A stretch of 64,000 nucleotides of DNA from Megaustenia siamemsis (taxonomy: Eukaryota > Mollusca > Gastropoda > Stylommatophora > Ariophantidae), in assembly GCA_032433765.1 (NCBI GenBank), contig JAVIAB010000025.1, positions 34,210,282 through 34,274,281 of the forward strand. Direction: 5' to 3'. Below the pieces are notes generated by a model that ran no database searches, had not been told where the DNA came from, and saw only the letters and a list, made by a program, of their open reading frames with translations. Positions 11,986 through 22,599 of this stretch are shown one piece after another; the first letter of the stretch is position 1, and every line of letters starts with the position of its first letter. Position numbers and translations under genes: made by a program.

Positions 11986-13102
11986 GCAATATACAAAAAA
12001 ACTAACAGACTCAGAAAAAGGGAAGCTCGATGCAGAACTCACACTAGCAGACATAACAAGTGCAGTACAAACAATGCAAAAGAACAAATCACCAGGACCT
12101 GATGGCCTCACAGTAGAATTTTACCAACACTTCTTTCCTATCCTAGGTCCTCTTCTCCTCAAAATGTACAGACACTCATTCACAAAGAAACAGTTACCGC
12201 CAAGTCTAAACACGTCCTACATAACACTGCTCCCCAAAGACAACACAGATAAAATACTTCTAAAAAACTACAGACCCATTTCACTTCTCAACACAGACTA
12301 CAAGATACTAACAAAGACATTGACAAATCAACTTAAACCTTTCATGACGTCTCTCATCCATACAGATCAACAATGTAGTGTTCAGTGCAGAAACATTCAC
12401 CAGCACACACACTTTATAAGAGACATTATCACTTACACACACGAAAAAGACAGTCAATCCTCTATCTTATCTCTTGACCAAGAAAGAGCCTTTGACAGAG
12501 TAGCCCATTCACACCTCCACAAGACTTTGCTCAATTGTAACATAGGAGAACATTTCAGACAATGGATTCACATTCTTTATGCTAGACCTGAGAGCAGGAT
12601 CCTAGTGAACCAAACTCTTACAGAGGCTTTCAGGTTAACAAGATCAGTCAGGCAAGGGTGCTCTCTATCCCCCTTACTTTATGTACTGACTATAGAGCCA
12701 CTCTTAGAAAGCATTAGACAAAACAACTCCATAGCAGGCACACTCATACCAGGGAAAGGAGAACAGAAGCTGTTAGCCTACGCTGATGACACTGTTTTCT
12801 TTCCATCAACCACTAGATCAATAGACAATATCCTCAGCACATTCACAGAGTTCGGGCAGGGCAGCGGGGCACAAATAAACATACAGAAATCTTTTATTAT
12901 GGGCATAGGCAGGTGGAAGAACAAAGCGGACTTTCCCTCAGCTCTAACACCGGTCACCAACTTAAAACTATACGGGATAACATACCCATGCAACCCAAAT
13001 AAAACACACAAACCAACATGGCAGAACCTAGTCACAAAAATAACAGACATGCTACAGAGATACAAATACAAAACATCAACGATTTTGGCCGGAGCATCAT
13101 AG
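11780..13102 (+). CDS. LINE reverse transcriptase, chimeric open frame
   Basis: A 440-codon open frame. Residues ~1-68 come from the duplicated fragment; the main RT then starts with a KNKSPGPDGLTVEFYQHFF motif (near 12080-12135), followed by LLKNYRPISLLNTDYKILTK, LSLDQERAFDRV, RQGCSLSPLL near 12650 and the catalytic YADD at 12779-12790. These are the ordered motifs of an L1/Tx1-type RT, which would copy LINE RNA by target-primed reverse transcription. The ATG at 11780 lies inside the duplicated fragment and is not a natural start. The frame ends at 13102 where the C-terminal part continues in another frame from about 13018, so the protein is broken although the palm motifs look intact. Confidence 0.8.
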   Translation: MYTHDKDSQSSILSLDQEKAFDRVAHSYIHKTLLNCNIGRSFRQWIHMLYARPESKVLVNHSFTEAFRQQYTKKLTDSEKGKLDAELTLADITSAVQTMQKNKSPGPDGLTVEFYQHFFPILGPLLLKMYRHSFTKKQLPPSLNTSYITLLPKDNTDKILLKNYRPISLLNTDYKILTKTLTNQLKPFMTSLIHTDQQCSVQCRNIHQHTHFIRDIITYTHEKDSQSSILSLDQERAFDRVAHSHLHKTLLNCNIGEHFRQWIHILYARPESRILVNQTLTEAFRLTRSVRQGCSLSPLLYVLTIEPLLESIRQNNSIAGTLIPGKGEQKLLAYADDTVFFPSTTRSIDNILSTFTEFGQGSGAQINIQKSFIMGIGRWKNKADFPSALTPVTNLKLYGITYPCNPNKTHKPTWQNLVTKITDMLQRYKYKTSTILAGAS

Positions 13103-13770
13103 TCAACACATACATCATCCCCAAATTGATTTATACAGCCACAGTCTTCGACCCACCACAATCAACAATCAAAGAGATAAACAAACTGATAAGAACCTTT
13201 GTATTTGGCCTCACAATACACAGCATAAAACAAAAAACACTGATACAGCACAAAAAACAGGGAGGGATCGCACTACAGGACATACACACAAAAATAAAAG
13301 CTATCAGAATAAATCATATAAGTCGCATCATCAACCAACCAGACAACCACACCTTTGCTCACTATTACATGGGGCTGAGATTAACCAGATTCAGAAAACT
13401 CAACAATTCATTGCCTCACCATTTCGGCACCACACCTACATATTACAAAACATGTATACAGTCCATCCAAGGACATGACAGTCTACTACACCAAGGGACA
13501 AACAACATCTACAAACATCTAGTTAAAGAACAAACACCTCCACTACATCACAGAATCAAGAGAGGCCAAAAATACTTTCTCACAGACTACACCAACACAT
13601 TCTCAAACCTCCACAACTCACACATCACCCCCAAAGCAAGGGAGGTCACATACAGACTTATATATAACATGACACCCACCACAGAGAGACAAACCCACAG
13701 ATTAAGACGGACACCCCGATGCCCCCTCTGCAGACAAAAAATTCAAGAAACAAAAGCACCTATTCTATAG
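13018..13770 (+). pseudogene. LINE ORF2-like C-terminal region
   Basis: About 250 residues continuing the RT in a shifted frame: IIVNTYIIPKLIYTATVF (13100-13155) and KKQGGIALQDIHTKIKAIRI (13255-13315) are typical of the region after the RT thumb in L1/Tx1-like elements. It ends in a CPLC motif near 13720-13731; after a further frame change a histidine and cysteine follow (HLFYRC near 13757-13775), consistent with a C-x2-C...H...C finger. The break between CPLC and HLFYRC is a frameshift. The rest of the C-terminus is readable at 13859-14059. Confidence 0.75.
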
Positions 13771-13858
13771 ATGCAGTACAATCATACCGGCGAGAAGGGC
13801 ACTGCAACAGATACTAAAATTACACACAACACAAAAAGTCGACACATACAGATCTATT

Positions 13859-14059
13859 ATGCTTAACACACTGCCAAAAACAACAACACAAGATCTCTAT
13901 ACAAAACTACTTATACTACTATCAGAATACAGACATATAATATGGACTTGCAGGAATGAGGCTATGTACGAATGTAAGAATTTTAATTCCCATCTTTTTC
14001 TACACATTTTTAACCAAAGAACAATGTATATCTTAAATTGCAAAAGTTTACTGTTGTGA
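13859..14059 (+). pseudogene. LINE extreme C-terminal segment
   Basis: A 66-residue open frame with LLSEYRHIIWTCRNEAMYE-like residues, a pattern often found at the end of L1/Tx1-type RT proteins. It continues the zinc-finger region of 13018-13770 in another frame. The 3' UTR (14060-14470) follows. Confidence 0.6.
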
Positions 14060-14454
14060 ATGAACGTGTGCGAACGAAAGAGATAAATTATAACAAGCAT
14101 ACTCAGCCTGACCGAAAAAAAAGGTGGAAAGGACATCAAAGCCAAATAATCAATACAGCGACGAGATCCCAGAACACAGACGTCAGAGCGCTCGAGGCTA
14201 TTGTCGCCTCGTTGTGCAACATATCAGTGGCGGCAGACAATAAACTCCAGATATAAAGAAATTTATCTTTGAAGCTGCCGACACAGACGTCAGGGATAAT
14301 CTGTATTGGCGTCTCTGGCGCTCCTAGTTTTAAACCCTTTGTCGGGTGGTGTGAATGCATTACTTAATTTTTAATCACAACATGTATCATCATGATCACA
14401 TCACATAAATGAATTTGTTTGTTGTAAAATGAAATGTATCGATTTTAAGAACAA

Positions 14455-14478
14455 AATAAAGAGTTATTAAAAAAAAAA
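14455..14478 (+). terminator. LINE polyadenylation signal and poly(A) tail
   Basis: AATAAA at 14455-14460 is followed by a pure A run from about 14469 to 14478. The A run ends one or two bases before the right 626-bp repeat, which fixes the LINE's 3' end. Confidence 0.8.
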
Positions 14479-14480
14479 TG

Positions 14481-15106
14481 TTTTGAGAAGGAACTGTCTG
14501 ATTGTTGCCAATGATTAAGACGTGACTGCTCGTGTCATCCTAGGTTCAGCTCCTGTGTTGCCTGCTCTAGCAGCACAGACTGTGTCATGTCGGCTACATG
14601 GCATAGTAGTCTTTGGGTACTGTGCTGATACCTCCCATTATGTCATTGTTTGAACGCAACAATCAGAGGGGTGGAAGATGCGTGGTCGGACCAAGGTAAC
14701 ACCTCATGTCCTTAGTGCCGAGATTGCAATCGCGCACGGCTGTGTGCTGTTGAAGCTGGGCTAGTTTCCACTAGCTAGGCAGCTCTAGCATAGAGCATCA
14801 GTCCTAGTGAGGTGGGGATCCTGGGGACAGCAGCCCTTCCATTTGCACAAATGACATGAATAGTTATCCCTTAACTTCTGTTTTCTCCTACATTTCCTGT
14901 GGAGTATGAAAGTACACGAGATTGTGCCCCTGTATGACGTAGGTACTATTCCTCGCCAGCGTTGGTAAATCCTCAGACCTGTTTGATGACATATGCTATT
15001 ATTAGAATTATTGGTGTCTTATTCTTTATAATCTCTTTCTGAATCATTAAGTAAAGTAAGCCTGAGTGGGCAGACGCACAGAAGCAAGAGTATCCAGTAG
15101 AGATGT
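14481..15106. repeat. 626-bp direct repeat, right copy
   Basis: Same-orientation copy of 10942-11570. It starts right after the LINE poly(A) tail and ends gtagagatgt, where the composite retroposon tail begins at 15107. Most differences from the left copy lie in the last 250 bases (for example near 14880-14945). Confidence 0.9.
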
Positions 15107-15925
15107 CTCTCTCTCTGCGATCAGGACTCAATCAGAGTAGGATTCCAGACTCTCAAATGAAGTCAGCTGTCAGGTTAATTGTGTTGATCTCCCCCACAGA
15201 CAGAATATCTTAAGAGTCTGCCAGATCCACTCTGGTTGAACACCCGTTAAAACGTTGCACTGTGTTCTGCGCCAGTGACCCAGTGCATCCGATTTCAGCC
15301 AGCATTTTTATTCAGGTTTGCTTTCCTTAGCCCTTGATTGTCCCCAATCTTCCTGCAAGGCAGCAGATTGTCTTTTCTGTAGGGGGATTCTGCCCTTAGA
15401 TGGTAGGCACTCCCAGGTTTACGAGCACCATCTGCCCGAGTCACTAGAGGTGACTAACACTGATATACACACACAAAGATATGAGGTGTGACTAACACTG
15501 ACACACATCAATATATGAGATATGACTAACACAGACATACACGCAAAGATATGACACATGCCTAACATAGACATGCACACGAAGATATGAGATGTGACTA
15601 ACATAGACATGCACACACAAAGATATGAGTTGTGACTAACATAGCCATGCACACACAAGGATATGAGATGTGACAAACACAGACATGCACACACAAAGAT
15701 ATGACTCATGACTAACACAGATACACACTAAGATATGAGATATGACTAAACACAGACACACATAAAGATATGAGACATGATTAACACGGACACGCCAAGA
15801 TATGAGTCATGGCTAGCACAGAAGCACACTAAGATATGAGGCATGGCTAGCACAGAAACACATTAAGATATGAGCCATGGCCTCACGGAAACACACCAAG
15901 ATATGAACTATGTCTATATCCGAGC
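15107..15925 (-). mobile_element. Composite retroposon, copy A (LINE 3' module plus minisatellite)
   Basis: Read on the minus strand this begins with a minisatellite (15450-15925, ~30-36-bp units around aaagatatgagatgtgac) and ends with a ~340-bp module (15107-15450). The last ~80 bases of the module match the 3' end of the RNase H LINE at 26640-26757, including ctctgattgagtc and a (GA)n tail. The same two-part structure recurs at 27875-28629/40429-40502 and 41346-42095. It encodes no complete protein. I infer a non-autonomous element mobilised through its LINE-like tail. No target duplication was found for this copy. Confidence 0.75.
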
Positions 15926-16455
15926 CATGGCTCAATTCAAGAGAAGCAGAGAGGTAGAAGAGCAGCGATCGCGAAAGGTGGATATGCTTGGGTTTGTAGT
16001 AGTCGGCAGACTCTTCTTAACGTGGGATCATCGACATACGAGACACATGCCCCGTTTAACTGTTCACAGGTTCCGTTCAAACAGTTGCGAGATGTTTGAT
16101 CGCTGGCCGCTGTGAATAATTGTACATAGTTGCCATTGTTAGGGTTGTCGGAATAAAGATACATGATCTTTCAACATTTGCAGTGTGCAGACATTTATTG
16201 ATAACATTGATTTAGTTATAACTGTCACTACCTATGCCAGGGCGTTGAATCGAACTGAGAGTTGTCGCGGCTCATACAAGACGGAGATTAAACAAGTCAG
16301 TTCAATCAGATTACAGCCGAAGTACTAGTTGAGGACGTGAGAACCTGACAGCTGAGACGAGAGTTGAGCGCATGTTGACCACTGCACGTTCTTGTACCTT
16401 GTCAACGTCATCATCGCCTGACCAGTAACAGTAGCCCTCACGGAGCGTGTGTATA
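15926..16455. other. Unclassified interval, possibly an old LTR or gene scrap
   Basis: More GC-rich than its surroundings. It contains an AATAAA (16152-16157) followed by a region that looks like a transcript end, and several CG dinucleotides. No matching second copy exists in the window, so an LTR assignment cannot be supported. Confidence 0.3.
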
Positions 16456-16460
16456 TATAC

Positions 16461-16585
16461 TATGCTACTACTATATGTACTATATGTAATATGCTGCTAC
16501 TAATATATAATACTATGCTACTACTATATGTACTATATGTAATATGTTGCTACTAATATATAATACTATGCTACTTGTATATACT
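16461..16585. repeat. 53-bp tandem repeat, 2.3 copies
   Basis: AT-rich units beginning tatgctactactatatgtac at 16461 and 16514, with a partial third at 16567. Unrelated in sequence to the 53-bp satellite at 19190. Confidence 0.9.
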
Positions 16586-16789
16586 ATACAACGCTGTTGT
16601 CATAAACGGTGTAATCATTGGACTGTTATTAAAGGCTGTTCAAATGGTGCTGGCAGGTCATTTTCATTGGCCTATCATACCATTACCAATATTCATACAA
16701 TTGTCATTGCCTAACATCGTTTCAAACCTGTTACATGTGAATCATAGGACAACATATACAAAAATAAGGCTGTAGGAGGACTGGAGGCT

Positions 16790-17125
16790 GTAGAAATCGT
16801 TTTACAAAGAATGTTGAGAAAACCATTGACAGTTAAAAATAGTAATGAAAACATTCTGAAAGAGGCCAAAGCAGAAAGAGAGCTAATATCCAATCTTGGG
16901 AAGAAACAATTATTATTTTAATGCCATGTAATGAAATGGAACAGCTGGAATATATTGTAACAACTGGATAAATTGAGGGACGAAGAGATAGATGGAGGCA
17001 AAGAGGACAGATACCAAACAGCTTGGCAGCAGGTCAACAAACAGAAATGATTTTAATAACTGTAGAGAACGAAAGTTGTGGAGAAACATGATCACCTACG
17101 CCAGCAGGCATGGTTCTTGACGAAA
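16790..17125 (+). pseudogene. LINE 3' end fragment
   Basis: Frames broken by stops give VLQRMLRKPLTVKN, then an ELISNLGKKQLLF region and a DKLRDEEIDGG-like stretch. The end gatcacctacgccagcaggc matches the fragment at 47810-47990. This is the C-terminal tail of an RTE-like RT and its 3' UTR. The 3' end is near the ttcttgacg string at 17112-17120. Confidence 0.65.
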
Positions 17126-17244
17126 AATGTGTTTATTTAATCTGACACCGCACAAATTTGACAAATAAATCTTGTGGACTTCTTTCTTCTGCATACCTCA
17201 AGGTTAATATTTGTTTCGCACTCTCCCACGTTTTCCTCAGGTAC

Positions 17245-17962
17245 TGATTCTACAAAATATGGACTAGATATAAATATCAACAAGACTAAAACTATGATCA
17301 TAAACAAAGAAAATACTCAAAACCCGCCAGTGGATATCAACATTGATTGAATAGACCTGGAGACAGTTCAAAACTACAACTACCTTGGACATAGTATAAC
17401 CAGTGATGGAAAATGTACAACTGAAATAAACAAAAGAATACGAATGGCAAAAAGGTATTTTAATGTCATGAAAAACATACTAACATCAAAACAAATAACA
17501 CCAGGGCTAAAACTAAGAACAGCAAAATGTTACATATTCTCAATATTCCTATATGGCGCAGAAACATGGACATTAGACCAGAAAACAGAACAGAGAATTG
17601 AAGCCTTTGAAATGTGGATATATAGAAGAATAGGTAGAATTGAATGGAAGGAAAAGAAAACAAACGATGAAGTCTTAAAACAACTAAAAATGAAAAAAGA
17701 ACTACTAAGCACAATTCAAACAAGACAAATGCGATTTTTGGGCCATGTTAAAAGACACAATAGCCTACTAAAAGTAATCCTGGAGGGGAAAATACAAGGT
17801 AAAAGAGGCCGAGGAAGACCAAGACTAACATGGACGAGTAACATCAAAAGAAGGACAAATCAGCCTATGACAACCTGCACCATCAAAGCAAGAGACAGAG
17901 CAGAATGACGCTCCATGGTAGCTAACCTTCGTTGCGGAGATGGCACTCGATGATGATAATGA
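17245..17962 (+). pseudogene. RTE-like LINE fragment, RT C-terminal half
   Basis: From 17275 the frame reads DININKTKTMIINKE, one stop, then YNYLGHSITSDGK, and an open stretch at 17444-17908 with IFLYGAETWTLDQKTEQRI, KKTNDEVLKQLKMKKELL, MRFLGHVKRHNSL and GKRGRGRPRLTW. These are the motifs downstream of the RT active site. It ends with a cgatgatgat-type tail at 17949-17962. It is the best-preserved of three copies (others at 6330-7250 and 46938-47165) and shows what the TTAA element at 6443 disrupted. The YADD box is not included. Confidence 0.8.
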
Positions 17963-17965
17963 CTG

Positions 17966-18272
17966 ATTCTAACCTTCGTATGAACGCAGGCACTTCATCT
18001 GAACTGGTCTAAAATGCTATATTCCTTAGTTCTTTATTTTTCGTTAAGTGAGCTAAATTTTTTTCTATATTTTTTATCCATTCTCTAAATTTCGATGGTT
18101 CTCCTTTGAACGTGGCAGTCCGATTGCTAATATTTTGATGGTTCATTGCTAGCCTCAATTCACCTACCGTTTCAGTTGCTAGTCTCATCACTTCATTGCT
18201 AGCCTCAATTCACCTACCGTTTCAGTTGCTAGTCTCATCACTTCATTGCCAGGATCTAAGGTTGTTGCCATG
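17966..18272 (-). pseudogene. Retrotransposon gag remnant with an in-frame duplication
   Basis: On the minus strand a frame opens with ATG near 18270 and reads to about 17966. It contains FKGEPSKFREWIKNIEKNL near 18050-18110, characteristic of LTR-retrotransposon capsid proteins (compare FLGDPGKFEEWIQAIEF in the gag at 33057). One stop replaces a codon near 18010, after NIAF. A 49-bp block at about 18147-18245 is tandemly duplicated, giving a repeated NEVMRLATETVGELRLA. The remnant is cut at 17966 by the LINE tail. The rest of the element is absent; 18273-19190 may be its leader but shows no LTR pair. Confidence 0.6.
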
Positions 18273-19190
18273 TTATCTTTAGCACTAATACAATTTCTCA
18301 CTTCGATCGATTGACACGGCTGTAAAAAAGTTTTATATCATCTGCTAATATCTAACTGTTGATTCTATATGTGCAATAATTTGATCCATTTCATTTTTAT
18401 ATAATTATGCAATTAAGATTTTCATTTTGTGCTCTGTCACAATGTGCATGAAGCGATTGATAATTTAATATAATTTAACAACATATTTTCAATTCATAAT
18501 ACAAAGGTGTTCGTCTCTCTGGAAGGAAAACAGTTTATATTACTTACATTTTTTGTAACTTGAAAATATATTTCAATTAAATACTATTTTATAACACTTG
18601 TATTCTACCAAACAATAACAATACAGTAATTTCCATTTCAACAATCAATTCAAAAGGACAATCAATTCATAAATATAATTACCTTAGTCAGTAATTCATA
18701 CTTAATAATCCTTGGAAAATGAAAGAACACACTCGACGTTTATGTTTCTTAAACCAGAAGTAGGTTACACTCACACGGTCACGTGATTGCACGGCTGTCT
18801 CTCCGGCCACAACGTTTTAAGTTCGACGATCTCACAATGTCACACTGTTCCCTAGTTAACCTGGATTTGTTGTACGCTAATTGACAATTGATGATTTCAA
18901 TCTTAAACGTGCTCTGTTGTCTGGCAATATTCGGGAGTTTCTCGTGACACGACGCGCTGAAGTAACTTGAATCTCTAGTTGTGAACTTATTGTTGACATC
19001 AATTTGGCTTGTCTCGACAACTTGAGCATGCTTTGTCTTGAGCTGTCATGATAACTTGCTATTTTGAGTTCTTGATCAGTTAACTTGGATGTATATATAA
19101 CTTGCTTATTCCTTGCATTGAACGTGACTTTTTTTGTTACTTGATTTACTTCGTAAGTTAGATACGATATCAGCCTATATACTGTTAATA
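18273..19190. other. Interval between gag remnant and 53-bp satellite
   Basis: No open frame of note. From about 18960 the sequence has many aacttg/cttgag strings, perhaps an eroded short repeat. It could contain leader sequence of the LTR element whose gag lies at 17966-18272. Confidence 0.35.
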
Positions 19191-22100
19191 TAGTTCGAGA
19201 ATAGACGCATGCTGAAGGTTTGACACAGAAGGTAGAGTTGGTTTAGTTCGAGAAGAGACGCATACTAAAGGTTTGACACAGGAGGTAGAGTTGGTTTAGC
19301 TCGAGAAGAGACGCATACTAAAGGTTTGACACAGGAGGTAGAGTTGGTTTAGTTCGAGAAGAGACGCATACTAAAGGTTTGACACAGGAGGTAGAGTTGG
19401 TTTAGTTCGAGAAGAGACGCATGCTGAAGGTTTGACACAGGAGGTAGAGTTGGTTTAGTTCGAGAAGAGACGCATGCTGAAGGTTTGACACAGGAGGTAG
19501 AGTTGGTTTAGTTCGAGAAGAGACGCATGCTGAAGGTTTGACACAGGGGGTAGAGTTGGTTTAGTTCGAGAAGAGACGCACGCTGAAGGTTTGACACAGG
19601 AGGTAGAGTTGGTTTAGTTCGAGAAGAGACGCGTGCTGAAGGTTTGACACAGGAGGTAGAGTTGGTTTAGCTTGAGAAGAGACGCATACTAAAGGTTTGA
19701 CACGGGAGGTCGAGTTGGTTTAGTTCGAGAAGAGACGCATGCTGAAGGTTTGACACAGAAGGTAGAGTTGGTTTAGCTCGAGAAGAGACGCATACTAAAG
19801 GTTTGACACTGGAGGTAGAGTTGGTTTAGTTCGAGAAGAGACGCATACTAAAGGTTTGACACAGGAGGTAGAGTTGGTTTAGTTCGAGAAGAGACGCATG
19901 CTGAAGGTTTGACACAGGAGGTAGAGTTGGATTAGCTCGAGAAGAGAAGCACGCCGAAAATTTGATACATGAGGTAGAGTTGGATTAGCTCGAGAAGAGA
20001 CGCATGCTGAAGGTTTGACACAGGAGGTAGAGTTGGTTTAGTTCGAGAAGAGACGCATACTAAAGGTTTGACACAGGAGGTAGAGTTGGTTTAGTTCGAG
20101 AAGAGACGCATGCTGAAGGTTTGACACAGGAGGTAGAGTTGGTTTAGTTCGAGAAGAGACGCACGCTGAAGGTTTGACACAGGAGGTAGAGTTGGTTTAG
20201 TTCGAGAAGATACGCATGCTGAAGGTTTGACACAGAAGGTAGAGTTGGTTTAGCTCGAGAAGAGACGCATACTAAAGGTTTGACACTGGAGGTAGAGTTG
20301 GTTTAGTTCGAGAAGAGACGCATACTAAAGGTTTGACACAGGAGGTAGAGTTGGTTTAGTTCGAGAAGAGACGCATGCTGAAGGTTTGACACAGGAGGTA
20401 GAGTTGGTTTAGTTCGAGAAGAGACGCATGCTGAAGGTTTGACACAGGAGGTAGAGTTGGATTAGCTCGAGAAGAGAAGCACGCTGAAGGTTTGTTACAG
20501 GAGGTAGAGTTGGATTAGCTCGAGAAGAGACGCATGCTGAAGGTTTGACACAGGAGGTAGAGTTGGATTAGCTCGAGAAGAGAAGCACGCTGAAGGTTTG
20601 ATACAGGAGGTAGAGTTGGATTAGCTCGAGAATAGACGCATGCTGAAGGTTTGACACAGAAGGTAGAGTTGGTTTAGTTCGAGAAGAGACGCATACTAAA
20701 GGTTTGACAAAGGAGGTAGAGTTGGTTTAGTTCGAGAAGAGACGCATGCTGAAGGTTTGACACAGGAGGTAGAGTTGGTTTAGTTCGAGAAGAGACGCAT
20801 GCTGAAGGTTTGACACAGGAGGTAGAGTTGATTTAGTTCGAGAAGAGACGCACGCTGAAGATTTGACGCAGGCGGTAGAGTTGGTTTAGTTCGAGAAGAG
20901 ACGCATGCTGAAGGTTTGACACAGGAGGTAGAGTTGGTTTAGTTGGAGAAGAGACGCATGCTGAAGGTTTGACACAGGAGGTAGAGTTGGTTTAGTTCGA
21001 GAAGAGACGCACGCTGAAGGTTTGACACAGGAGGTAGAGTTGGTTTAGTTCGATAAGTGACGCACACTGAAGGTTTGACACAGGAGGTAGAGTTGGTTTA
21101 GTTCGAGAAGTGACGCACACTGAAGGTTTGACACAGGAGGTAGAGTTGGTTTAGTTCGAGAAGTGACGCACACTGAAGGTTTGACACAGGAGGTTGAGTT
21201 GGTTTAGATCGAGAAGAGACGCACACTGAAGGTTTGACGCAGGAGGTAGATTTGATTTAGTTCGAGAAGAGACGCACACTGAAGGTTTGACGCAGGAGGT
21301 AGAGTTGGTTTAGCTCGAGAAGTGACGCATGCTGAAGGTTTGACACAGTAGGTAGAGTTGGTTTAGCTCGAGAAGAGACCCATACTAAAGGTTTGACACA
21401 GGAGGTAGAGCTGGTTTAGCTCGAGAAGAGACGCACGTTGAAGGTTTGACACAGGAGGTAGAGCTGGTTTAGCTCGAGAAGAGACGCACGTTGAAGGTTT
21501 GACACAGAAGGTAGAGTTGGTTTAGCTCGAGAAGAGACCCATACTAAAGGTTTGACACAGGAGGTAGAGTTGGTTTAGCTCGAGAAGAGAAGCACGCTGA
21601 AGGTTTGATACAGGAGATAGAGTTTTTTTAGCTCGAGAAGAGACGCATACTAAAGGTTTGACACATGAGGTAGAGTTGGTTTAGCTCGAGAAGAGACGCA
21701 TGCTGAAGGTTTGACACAGGAGGTAGAGTTGGTCTAGCTCGAGAAGAGACGCACGTTGAATGTTTGACACAGGAGGTAGAGTTGGTCTAGCTCGAGAAGA
21801 GACGCACGTTGAATGTTTGACACAGGAGGTAGAGTTGGTCTAGCTCGAGAAGAGACGCACGTTGAAGGTTTGACACAGGAGGTATAGTTGGTCTAGCTCG
21901 AGAAGAGACGCACGTTGAATGTTTGACACAGGAGGTAGAGTTGGTCTAGTTCGAGAAGAGACGCATGCTGAAGGTTTGACACAGGAGGTAGAGTTGGTCT
22001 AGCTCGAGAAGAGACGCACGTTGAATGTTTGACACAGGAGGTAGAGTTGGTCTAGCTCGAGAAGAGACGCATGCTGAAGGTTTGACACAGGAGGTAGAGT

Positions 22101-22580
22101 TGGTCTAGCTCGAGAAGAGACGCATGCTGAAGGTTTGACACAGGAGGTAGAGTTGGTCTAGCTCGAGAAGAGACGCACGTTGATGGTTTGACACAGAATA
22201 TAGAGTTGGTTTAGCTCGAGAAGAGACGCACGTTGAAGGTTTGACACAGGAGGTAGAGTTGGTTTAGCTCGAGAAGAGACGCACGTTGAATGTTTGACAC
22301 AGGAGGGAGATTTGGATTAGCTTGAGAAGAGACGCACGTTGAAGGTTTGACACAGGAGGTAGAGTTTGTTTAGCTCGAGAAGAGACGCACGTTGAAGGTT
22401 TGACACAGGAGGTAGAGTTGGTTTAGCTCGAGAAGAGACGCACGTTGAATGTTTGACACAGGAGGTAGAGTTGGATTAGCTTGAGAAGAGACGCACGTTG
22501 AAGGTTTGACACAGGAGGTAGAGTTGGATTAGCTTGAGAAGAGACGCACACTTAAGGTTTGACACAGGAGGTACAGTTGG
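19190..22580. repeat. 53-bp satellite, about 64 copies
   Basis: Head-to-tail 53-bp units with the core gttcgagaagagacgca followed by a variable block (tgctgaagg, tactaaagg, cgctgaagg or cgttgaagg), then tttgacacaggaggtagag. The variants are clustered: tactaa/tgctga types dominate 19190-20860, cacactga types 21050-21300, and cgttga types 21700-22560. This implies local expansion of sub-blocks. The right edge abuts the inverted LINE segment at 22580. Confidence 0.95.
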
Positions 22581-22599
22581 TTAATAAAATATGGTCACT

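Larger units (their letters stand above)
11571..14478 (+). mobile_element. L1/Tx1-like LINE, 5' truncated, chimeric, with poly(A) tail
   Basis: A non-LTR retrotransposon copy with RT fragments, a C-terminal cysteine/histidine region, a 3' UTR, an AATAAA signal at 14455-14460 and a poly(A) tail at about 14469-14478. It has no endonuclease part. It fills exactly the space between two 626-629-bp direct repeats. The first ~410 bp duplicate the region 12245-12640 of the same element. The individual coding segments are listed separately. Confidence 0.85.

Noticed and set aside
15926..16455. Possible solo LTR with AATAAA
   Set aside because: No second copy, no TG...CA ends with target duplication and no adjacent coding remnant could be found.
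18273..19190. LTR of the gag remnant's element
   Set aside because: No direct repeat, primer site or purine tract could be identified.
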